The translations under genes were made by a program, and so were the position numbers. DNA of 11,504 bases from an uncultured Rhodospirillales bacterium (GTDB lineage: Bacteria; Pseudomonadota; Alphaproteobacteria; RF32; CAG-239). The stretch covers positions 1 to 11,504 of the forward strand of contig CADBMA010000023.1 in the NCBI GenBank assembly GCA_902795665.1. Reading direction: 5' to 3'. The first letter of the stretch is position 1, and each line of letters begins with the position of its first letter. The notes beneath the pieces were generated by a model. It saw nothing but the letters and a program-made list of their open reading frames with translations. It did no database searches and was not told the origin of the DNA. Shown one piece after another: positions 1-5,341 of this stretch.

Positions 1-447
1 ATTCCGGTATTGATGGCTGATTTTAAAAACGGAGTTATAGGAGCAGCGCATGCAGGGTGGCGCAGCGCCCTGAAAGGTGTGATTGAGAACACATTGCAGG
101 TTATGATAGAACATGGGGCCAAGCTTGAAAATATTGCGTTGGCAACCGGACCATGTTTGCAGCAAAAAGATTTTGAAGTCAAAGATGATATGCGAGATAT
201 GTTTATTGAGCAGTCTGCGCAAAACTCCGTATTTTTTACACCGATTGAAGATGGAAAGTATTTATGTGATTTGGAACAATATGTGAAACATCGCGCAGAG
301 TTGTTTGGGGTGAAGAATATTACTGTTTCGGGGATAAATACGTATGATGATGACAAACATTATTTTAGTTATCGTCGTTTTTGTCATCGCAATTTAATAA
401 AACAACAGGGAGCTTTTGGAGTTGAGTTATCGACCATCTGTTTATAA
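1..447 (+). CDS. pgeF: Peptidoglycan editing factor PgeF (YfiH/laccase-domain family), 5' truncated
   Basis: The frame is open from base 1, so the N-terminal half lies outside the window and 148 C-terminal residues are visible. They begin with the family segment IPVLMAD, then HAGWR, whose His is a metal ligand in this family. The partner Cys of the usual ADCLPV motif would be the residue just before the window. GPCLQQKDFEV and a late FSYRRFCHRN match the conserved C-terminal blocks. Family knowledge: once called a laccase/polyphenol oxidase; in E. coli PgeF is cytoplasmic and removes mis-incorporated L-Ser from UDP-MurNAc peptides. Its last 26 bases overlap the downstream amidase gene, which suggests translational coupling. 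The family call is firm; the editing role is by homology. Confidence 0.9.
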   Translation: MPVLMADFKNGVIGAAHAGWRSALKGVIENTLQVMIEHGAKLENIALATGPCLQQKDFEVKDDMRDMFIEQSAQNSVFFTPIEDGKYLCDLEQYVKHRAELFGVKNITVSGINTYDDDKHYFSYRRFCHRNLIKQQGAFGVELSTICL

Positions 448-1183
448 TGCGGCGCCATTGCTACACTTTAATCAGCGCGAGCATTCTGTAGAGATGCTGG
501 TTATTCATTCAATGGCGCATGAGGCTGTTGAAGGCATTGCAAGACTTGATGAGCTGGGATTAAGTGCTCATTATGTGATAGATTTTGATGGTGCGGTGTG
601 GCAATGTGTGTCTGAAGAAGATAGAGCTTGGCACGCAGGGGTTAGTTTGTGGCAAGGGTTAGATGATATAAATTCTCGCTCAATCGGAATTGAGGTTTGT
701 CATAATAGTTTGGGACAGAGTAAATTTGGGCGCAGGCAGATAAAAGCACTGACCGGTTTATGTCATGAAATTATTGAAAGATGGGATATTGAACGGCACA
801 TGGTTGTAGGGCATTCGGATATAGCTCCTACACGAAAACCAGATCCCGGAAAAGCTTTTCCATGGGAAGAGCTTGCTGCGGAAGGTATTGGTATTTGGTA
901 TGGAAAACAATTTTCCGAAGAAACAGATGTTATAAAAATGCTTTCGGATATAGGTTATGATACAAAAGATGTTGGGGCAGCTGCTTATGCTTTTTGCCGT
1001 CATTTTTTGCCGACAAAAGTCAAGACTATGCCGGTCAGACGCCTGTTGGACAATCCGTATCCTAAAAATTGCGATGAATTATTGTCGTCGCCGGATTTTA
1101 TTAGGGCATTGCAGAATATTTATGCCCAATATATTGAAACAATATATCAATTAAAGCGTTCTTATTTTATCCGCAACTTCTAA
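422..1183 (+). CDS. ampD: N-acetylmuramoyl-L-alanine amidase, AmpD/AmiD type with C-terminal extension
   Basis: Amidase_2 domain over residues 1-155, with the zinc ligands visible as His29 (LVIHS), His131 (VGHSDIAPTRKPDPG) and Asp141, and catalytic Glu91 in SIGIEVCHN. It cleaves the bond between anhydro-MurNAc or MurNAc and L-Ala in muropeptides. There is no signal peptide, which favours the cytoplasmic recycling role of AmpD. Residues 165-251, however, form an extension with GYD and AFCRHF, resembling the peptidoglycan-binding domain of AmiD and longer than E. coli AmpD. Start: AGGGAG at 407-412 sits 9 bases before TTG 422; TTG 416 would leave only 3 and is the alternative. It overlaps pgeF by 26 bases and the ELM1-family gene by 33 at its 3' end. 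Confidence 0.88.
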   Translation: MSYRPSVYNAAPLLHFNQREHSVEMLVIHSMAHEAVEGIARLDELGLSAHYVIDFDGAVWQCVSEEDRAWHAGVSLWQGLDDINSRSIGIEVCHNSLGQSKFGRRQIKALTGLCHEIIERWDIERHMVVGHSDIAPTRKPDPGKAFPWEELAAEGIGIWYGKQFSEETDVIKMLSDIGYDTKDVGAAAYAFCRHFLPTKVKTMPVRRLLDNPYPKNCDELLSSPDFIRALQNIYAQYIETIYQLKRSYFIRNF

Positions 1184-2131
1184 AGATGGAAGCAGCTTGT
1201 TTTGAGGAGCAAAGTTGTTTATCTCATAATCATTGATGTTGGCGGCATATCCTTTTTCGATTAATGATTTTACAAAACGCAAATGTTTTTTGGTTAGCCA
1301 ATTTTTTCCGGTGAAAATTAGGACGGGTTTTCCACTGCCGCAAGCCTCACAAGTCATCGACACCGAATCGCCGGTAACAATAATTCGGTCGGCGCAGGCA
1401 TAAAATCCCATAATCGGGTTTTCTTTTTTGTCACCCCAAAGGTATGTATATGAAGGTATATCTTTGATTTTGTTCATAATTATATCTTCGGCGGATTTGC
1501 CGGTTCGGCGTGACGATGTAATCAGAATGGAGCCGCTGACCATATTTTGCACGTTGGCTATATTATTGGCTAAAAGTTCGGCATTTTTATCGGTGAAAGG
1601 CTTGCTTTTTATGGCTCCCCCAACCAATACAGCGGTTAAGGGGCGGGGAAGGTGAGCAAATTCATGTTCCCATTTTTGGCGAGCCTCGTTTAGAGTTTTG
1701 TCGTTAACGCGATGAGGGCAACCTGTAATGTAAAAAATATTGTTGTTGTCAGCTTTGCCGCGATCATGTTCAGAAACAACAATTAAATCCATGTTTTTAA
1801 TTCCGTATTTTCCCGGTAACATTAACTGGACAATTTTAGTTTTGTTTTTGGAATGACGTTTAATCCAGAGAGCAATCGGAGCGGTTCGACGACTTATAGA
1901 TAGTACGATATCGGGATAATCTTCGCCTTTAAGTTTATCGGATTTTTGGGTGTCGACCCCGATTAAAAAGCGGCTTCCTCGAATGCAGTTAGGCAGTGCA
2001 GCAAATTTGGTATATACAATTTTTTTTTCAATAATTTCATAGTCATCAGCAAGTTCTTGAAGAATGCCGCGAGCCTGCCCGATGCTGCCCATGCGGTCAT
2101 CAAATAAAGCCCAAATTGTTTTTTTCATCAT
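1151..2131 (-). CDS. Mitochondrial fission ELM1-like family protein (DUF1022)
   Basis: A 326-residue protein of the length usual for the ELM1/DUF1022 family. Visible family blocks are WALFDDRMGSIGQARGI (7-23), VLVGGAIKSKPF (168-179), SILITSSRRTG (201-211) and VTGDSVSMTCEACGSGKPV (252-270). The last resembles the nucleotide-sugar-binding region of GT-B glycosyltransferases, so a sugar transferase function has been suggested for the family. The name comes from plant ELM1, which recruits a dynamin-related protein to mitochondria; that role is not expected in a bacterium. There are two ATGs in a row: GAGG at 2136-2139 is 4 bases from the first and 7 from the second (2128), so the true start may be one codon shorter. 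It has its own promoter and overlaps the amidase gene tail to tail. Confidence 0.85.
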   Translation of the reverse strand: MMKKTIWALFDDRMGSIGQARGILQELADDYEIIEKKIVYTKFAALPNCIRGSRFLIGVDTQKSDKLKGEDYPDIVLSISRRTAPIALWIKRHSKNKTKIVQLMLPGKYGIKNMDLIVVSEHDRGKADNNNIFYITGCPHRVNDKTLNEARQKWEHEFAHLPRPLTAVLVGGAIKSKPFTDKNAELLANNIANVQNMVSGSILITSSRRTGKSAEDIIMNKIKDIPSYTYLWGDKKENPIMGFYACADRIIVTGDSVSMTCEACGSGKPVLIFTGKNWLTKKHLRFVKSLIEKGYAANINDYEINNFAPQNKLLPSLEVADKIRTL

Positions 2132-2170
2132 CTTTCCTCAAATATTAAATAGCAAAATTTTATTATTTGT

Positions 2171-2198
2171 ATTATATTGGTCTTGAAAACAAACTCAA
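2171..2198 (-). promoter_or_regulatory. Sigma-70-type promoter of the ELM1-family gene
   Basis: On the minus strand a TTGAGT box (2198-2193) and a perfect TATAAT (2176-2171) are separated by 16 bases. The predicted start near 2164 leaves a leader of about 33 bases carrying GAGG. Confidence 0.5.
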
Positions 2199-2213
2199 TA
2201 ACTAATTTAGTAT

Positions 2214-2218
2214 GGGGA
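2214..2218 (+). promoter_or_regulatory. Ribosome binding site choosing ATG 2224
   Basis: GGGGA lies 5 bases upstream of ATG 2224. ATG 2212 overlaps this motif and has no comparable site, so the shorter start is preferred. It also gives a cleaner signal peptide. Confidence 0.55.
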
Positions 2219-2223
2219 AAAAT

Positions 2224-2526
2224 ATGAGAATATTACCGGTTATAATGGCGATGGTTACGCTTTCTGTTCATGATGTGAATGCGCAATTTTCAGCAAGTAA
2301 AGACGCGCAATATTTGGCTGTGGTAAAAGCAGTTGCCAATTATAAAATTGACGATGAAGAAAATGTGCGACAAGTTGAAAAATTGCGTGAAAATGATGCG
2401 TTTAATCGCAAATTGCAGCATATGATGACCAAACTGACCAATAATCGCACCAAAGATTCTACCAATCGTAAAGTTTTGCAGATTTTGGAACGCGCCGGAA
2501 AAGAAATTTATGATTTGTTGGATTAA
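2224..2526 (+). CDS. Small exported protein of unknown function
   Basis: I do not recognise the family. The 100-residue product starts MRILPVIMAMVTLSVHDVNAQ, a short signal peptide with a plausible signal peptidase I site after VNA, leaving a mature chain of about 80 residues. That chain is charged, Cys-free and predicted mostly helical, with heptad-like stretches (YKIDDEENVRQVEKLREND, NRKVLQILERAGKEIYDLL). It probably resides in the periplasm. It is transcribed away from the ELM1-family gene; a weak TTGAAA (2183-2188) and TTTAGT (2206-2211) pair could be its promoter. The lipoprotein gene that follows is 66 bases on, in the same direction. ATG 2212 is the alternative start. The gene is likely real because of its signal peptide, ribosome site and codon use; its function is unknown. 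Confidence 0.7.
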   Translation: MRILPVIMAMVTLSVHDVNAQFSASKDAQYLAVVKAVANYKIDDEENVRQVEKLRENDAFNRKLQHMMTKLTNNRTKDSTNRKVLQILERAGKEIYDLLD

Positions 2527-2533
2527 AAAGTTG

Positions 2534-2552
2534 CATTTTTTGTCAAAAAATG
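2534..2552. repeat. AT-rich perfect hairpin between two exported-protein genes
   Basis: CATTTTTT (2534-2541), a 3-base loop GTC, and AAAAAATG (2545-2552) form an 8-bp stem. There is no GC-rich stem and no following T-run, so it is a poor intrinsic terminator. It may only weakly separate the two genes. Confidence 0.3.
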
Positions 2553-2580
2553 ATAAGTTTGTGTCAGTTTGAATTTTAAA

Positions 2581-2585
2581 AAGGG
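2581..2585 (+). promoter_or_regulatory. Ribosome binding site choosing ATG 2593
   Basis: AAGGG lies 7 bases before ATG 2593. The frame can be extended to TTG 2569, but this site lies downstream of that codon, and the lipoprotein signal sequence begins exactly at 2593. Confidence 0.65.
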
Positions 2586-2592
2586 TAATGCT

Positions 2593-3117
2593 ATGAAAAA
2601 ACTGAATTTGTTTGTTATGGGGCTTTGCGTTCTTTTGAGCGGATGTCGTGCTTGCACAACCTGCCAAGAAGGAAAATGCGAAAAATTTTATGCTTTGGGA
2701 TGTGAGCAAAAAGCGGCTCCGGTTGTTGCTGCCGCTGCTGCAGCGCCGGTTGTGGTTGCTGCAACTCAGCAAGAAACCGTTGTGGTTTCAGAACCAGTTA
2801 ATAATCAGATTAAATATTATGTTGTTGAACAAGATAGCAGCTGCATTAGTGAAGGCGCAGTGATTAAAGCTCCGGTTGTTGATAAGAATGTTGCAGTTGA
2901 TCCGTCAGATTATAAATCTTTTGCAAGCCGTGTTGCAGTGAAAGCGAAGAGTGATAACTTTGTAACCTATGAATATCGCGATATCAGAGTTGATGAACTT
3001 ATGCCGCTGGCTGCTCATTATTGCAGAGAGCATGGCGATCGTACGGCGATTTTGCGTAAAATAAATCTTTATCGCGGATATTATCGTCGTGTTACTTTTG
3101 ACTGTGTTCGCTTGTAA
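2593..3117 (+). CDS. Cys-rich lipoprotein with Ala/Val linker
   Basis: A 174-residue predicted lipoprotein: the signal MKKLNLFVMGLCVLLSGC ends in the lipobox LSGC with lipidated Cys18. It is followed directly by further cysteines at 21, 24, 29 and 37, an unusually dense cluster for a membrane-proximal segment. Residues 41-67 are a low-complexity Ala/Val/Pro linker. The C-terminal part (about 120-174) contains YCREHG and ends FDCVRL; Cys144 and Cys171 could form a disulfide. This tail resembles a common pattern in small alphaproteobacterial lipoproteins, but I cannot name a family. It probably sits in the outer membrane facing the periplasm. The lipoprotein call is firm; the function is unknown. 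Confidence 0.8.
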   Translation: MKKLNLFVMGLCVLLSGCRACTTCQEGKCEKFYALGCEQKAAPVVAAAAAAPVVVAATQQETVVVSEPVNNQIKYYVVEQDSSCISEGAVIKAPVVDKNVAVDPSDYKSFASRVAVKAKSDNFVTYEYRDIRVDELMPLAAHYCREHGDRTAILRKINLYRGYYRRVTFDCVRL

Positions 3118-3140
3118 TACGAAAAAATAAACCCTATATA
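3112..3140 (+). promoter_or_regulatory. Possible promoter of the J-domain gene
   Basis: TTGTAA (3112-3117, containing the upstream stop codon) and TATATA (3135-3140) are 17 bases apart, each matching consensus at 4 of 6 positions. The best downstream Shine-Dalgarno-like motif (AAAGG, 3148-3152) lies 16 bases from ATG 3169, longer than usual. Confidence 0.35.
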
Positions 3141-3168
3141 GATACTGAAAGGTAATGAGTTAGTATCA

Positions 3169-4086
3169 ATGGGAAAAGATTTATATACAGTATTGGGAGT
3201 TAGCAAAAACGCCAGCAGAGCGGACATTAAGTCTGCATATCACAAACTGGCACGCAAATATCATCCTGATGTTAATAAAGATAATCCATCTGCTGCCGAA
3301 AAGTTTAAGGAAATTTCGGCAGCATATGATATTTTGGGTGATGAGAAAAAGCGCGCTCAATATGATAATAATGAAATAGATGCAGATGGAAAACCGACAG
3401 GTTTTGGAGCCGGATTTGGACAAGAAGGGAATCCATTCGGCGGGGCTGGAGGTTTTAGATATACATCTACGGGTGGTCCTCAAGGAGCAGGTTTTGATTT
3501 TTCTTCCATTTTTGGCGATGATATATTTTCTGCTTTTGGCGGGGCAGGTGCATCACGTGGGCGCTCTCGTCCTCGTAAAGGCGAAGATATAACCTATACG
3601 ATGAAAATTGATTTTTTATCGGCGGTTCGAGGGGCTGAAAAACAGGTAAATATAGGCGGAAAAAGTATTAATGTTAAAATACCGGCAGGAACTCTTGACG
3701 GACAAACATTGCGCCTTAAAGGTTTGGGAAAAACCGGTCATATGGGGGGCGAAAACGGTGATGTATTAATTACCTTAAATGTTGCCAAACATCCATATTT
3801 TAATCTTGAAGGGCAAAATGTGACTATGGATTTGCCGATTAGTATGAAAGAGGCGATTTTGGGCGCACGGGTTGTTGTTCCGACGATTGGCGGCAATGTT
3901 GCTGTGAATATTCCGCCATATGCAAGCAGTGGAGAAAAGCTGCGACTTAGAGGTAAAGGGATTAATAATTTTAAAGGTGTTGGGGATCAGATTGTAACCT
4001 TAAAGATTGTGGTGCCACAAACCAAGAATGCAGAACTGGAGAAAGTGTTAGAAAATATGCCAGATGAAAACGTTAGGAGTTTTTGA
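3169..4086 (+). CDS. CbpA-type DnaJ co-chaperone (no zinc finger)
   Basis: A J-domain occupies residues 4-67, with the HPD motif that stimulates DnaK ATPase at 32-34 (KYHPDVNKD) and YDILGDEKKRAQYD at its end. A Gly/Phe-rich linker (about 78-128) follows, then the two-lobed DnaJ C-terminal substrate-binding domain (about 137-284) with INVKIPAGTLDGQTLRLKG. The CxxCxGxG zinc-binding repeats of true DnaJ are absent. At 305 residues it matches CbpA-like class II proteins. It should work in the cytoplasm with DnaK in protein folding. Its stop codon overlaps the start of the DUF1349 gene (TGATG), so the two are co-translated. A family assignment to DnaJ/CbpA is firm; the exact orthology is not. Confidence 0.9.
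   Translation: MGKDLYTVLGVSKNASRADIKSAYHKLARKYHPDVNKDNPSAAEKFKEISAAYDILGDEKKRAQYDNNEIDADGKPTGFGAGFGQEGNPFGGAGGFRYTSTGGPQGAGFDFSSIFGDDIFSAFGGAGASRGRSRPRKGEDITYTMKIDFLSAVRGAEKQVNIGGKSINVKIPAGTLDGQTLRLKGLGKTGHMGGENGDVLITLNVAKHPYFNLEGQNVTMDLPISMKEAILGARVVVPTIGGNVAVNIPPYASSGEKLRLRGKGINNFKGVGDQIVTLKIVVPQTKNAELEKVLENMPDENVRSF
4074..4079 (+). promoter_or_regulatory. Ribosome binding site choosing ATG 4086
   Basis: TAGGAG lies 6 bases before ATG 4086, inside the last codons of the J-domain gene. The in-frame TTG at 4083 is the alternative, but is less well spaced and a weaker initiation codon. Confidence 0.7.
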
Positions 4087-4649
4087 TGCATCTGGAGACT
4101 ATTCGTGATTTTGAATGGTATAATGAGCCGGAATTTAGGTTTGATTCGGGGGCAATGCTGATAAAAGCGAATCCGGAAACAGAATTTTGGCAAGATGCCC
4201 GTCGTGCTGTTTGTAAAGATAACGGGCATTTCTTTTTTATCAGACACTCCGGTGATGTTACATTGACAGTACAATGGAAAGCAGAAAAGGAGCAGGATTG
4301 CAGTGCTCAATATGGGCTTATGGGAAGGATTGATGCGCTCAATTGGTTTAAGGTATCGCTTGTTCGGCAACCGGACAGAGGTCATTCTTTGGCGCTGTCA
4401 GTAACTAATTTGGGACATTCTGATTTAACACTGCTTCCGTTGCCGAGAAATATGGAGATAATTAATTTGCGTCTTGAAATATTGAATGGTGATTTTTGCT
4501 TGTCTTATGCAACAGATGATGGAGATTTTTTTAGGGTGAGAATGTTTCAGATGCTTGTAAAATATGAGCAGTTAAAAATGGGGGCATATATATGCAATCC
4601 GGGAAAAGCGCCATTTTCAGCAAAGTTATTGGATATCAATTTTTATTGA
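4086..4649 (+). CDS. DUF1349 family protein (YesU-like, lectin/glucanase fold)
   Basis: A 187-residue protein carrying DUF1349 hallmarks: EWYNEPEFRFD near the start, TEFWQD (32-37), KDNGHFFF (44-51), YGLMGRID (76-83), WFKV (87-90) and SVTNLGHSDL (105-114). Family members adopt a concanavalin A-like beta-sandwich and are often near carbohydrate genes, but no reaction is established. No signal peptide is visible, so it is probably cytoplasmic. Start and stop of adjacent genes share one base with the J-domain gene (TGATG), which indicates translational coupling and a shared mRNA. Its last 7 bases overlap the tail of the convergent prepilin-like gene. The family is recognised with good confidence; why it is coupled to a co-chaperone is not evident. 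Confidence 0.82.
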   Translation: MHLETIRDFEWYNEPEFRFDSGAMLIKANPETEFWQDARRAVCKDNGHFFFIRHSGDVTLTVQWKAEKEQDCSAQYGLMGRIDALNWFKVSLVRQPDRGHSLALSVTNLGHSDLTLLPLPRNMEIINLRLEILNGDFCLSYATDDGDFFRVRMFQMLVKYEQLKMGAYICNPGKAPFSAKLLDINFY

Positions 4650-5236
4650 AAAAATAAAGCAATGCCGCAGGTATCAAATGGACATGAGCAATCAGCTGCG
4701 GCTTTATCATATGCTAAGGGTAATTCACTTCGACGATATTCTCCATTATCAAGAGATATTGGAAATGAGCGAGGCAAATCGTATCCTGTAGGGCTAATCA
4801 TCAAATATTTCAAATTTCCATCACCGAAATTTGTTGCTTCAGATGCAATTTTTGCACAAACATGGCGTAACAGATGGTTGTAAACGATTACAAAACCATT
4901 ACCCCTGCTTACCGCGCGTATTTTGACTTCACCGCCTGAAGGGTGGTGGATTGTTTTGGATGAAGTTATCATTTTCTGGGGAACAATCATAAGCTGAATA
5001 GCTGTTCTATTATTAAGTCCGCGATAGCTGTGCTGTTGAGAAAATAGGGAATTAATATTTTTGATGATGAAGTGAAGTTGCTGCAAAGTTTCATCTATAA
5101 CCATTTTTTCCATGGCTTTAGAATAAGCATCAATTCCTCCGATGCTTAAGACAGCAATGATGGATAAAATTCCAAGCATTTCAACGATTGAGCGACCGAA
5201 AGAATTGTCGTTTTTATAGGCATATCTTTTCTTCAT
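4643..5236 (-). CDS. Type IV prepilin-like protein
   Basis: The N-terminus MKKRYAYKNDNSFG is a short basic leader ending in Gly14, followed by RSIVEMLGILSIIAVLSIGGI. This is the class III signal read by prepilin peptidase: cleavage after Gly, Glu at mature position 5, and a hydrophobic helix (about 16-36). The remaining 160 residues are a poorly conserved globular region with HPSGGEV (98-104), late cysteines (Cys183, Cys185, Cys190) and a hydrophobic end. The protein could be a pilin, pseudopilin or competence-type minor pilin. No assembly ATPase, platform, secretin or peptidase gene is in the window. Transcription runs against the DUF1349 gene and divergently from anmK. No Shine-Dalgarno motif is visible and the promoter points to a leaderless mRNA. 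Confidence 0.75.
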   Translation of the reverse strand: MKKRYAYKNDNSFGRSIVEMLGILSIIAVLSIGGIDAYSKAMEKMVIDETLQQLHFIIKNINSLFSQQHSYRGLNNRTAIQLMIVPQKMITSSKTIHHPSGGEVKIRAVSRGNGFVIVYNHLLRHVCAKIASEATNFGDGNLKYLMISPTGYDLPRSFPISLDNGEYRRSELPLAYDKAAADCSCPFDTCGIALFFQ

Positions 5237-5242
5237 GCGAAA

Positions 5243-5271
5243 AGTATATTATTTTTGATTTTTATAATCAA
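5243..5271 (-). promoter_or_regulatory. Promoter of the prepilin-like gene, leaderless geometry
   Basis: On the minus strand TTGATT (5271-5266) and TATACT (5248-5243) are separated by exactly 17 bases. Six bases then precede ATG 5236, placing the expected transcription start on or beside the A of the start codon. Confidence 0.6.
5255..5271. repeat. Small palindrome overlapping the prepilin promoter
   Basis: TTGATT (5255-5260) and AATCAA (5266-5271) are perfect inverted arms around 5 bases. One arm is the -35 box of the prepilin promoter and the other lies in its spacer, so it could be an operator, though AT-rich palindromes of this size also arise by chance. Confidence 0.3.
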
Positions 5272-5306
5272 TAAATAATTCGAGCCTGTTAAAATTTATA
5301 AAAATA

Positions 5307-5335
5307 TTGTCAAATATATAGACACGTGATACTTT
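5307..5335 (+). promoter_or_regulatory. Likely anmK promoter, leaderless geometry
   Basis: TTGTCA (5307-5312) is followed after 17 bases by TACTTT (5330-5335) and, 6 bases on, by ATG 5342. The -10 box is weak (3 of 6 matches), but the spacing equals that of the divergent prepilin promoter. An alternative -10 is GATACT (5328-5333). Confidence 0.45.
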
Positions 5336-5341
5336 GTATAT

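Noticed and set aside
3155..3163. A minimal ATG-AGT-TAG frame just before the J-domain gene, behind AAAGG
   Set aside because: The ribosome site is only 2 bases from this ATG, and two-codon frames occur often by chance. No evidence for an upstream regulatory frame.
4664..4702. Inverted repeat GCCGCAG / CTGCGGC followed by TTT, a possible terminator for the DUF1349 gene
   Set aside because: The loop is 25 bases, the T-run is only three, and it lies inside the prepilin-like coding region. Too weak to call.
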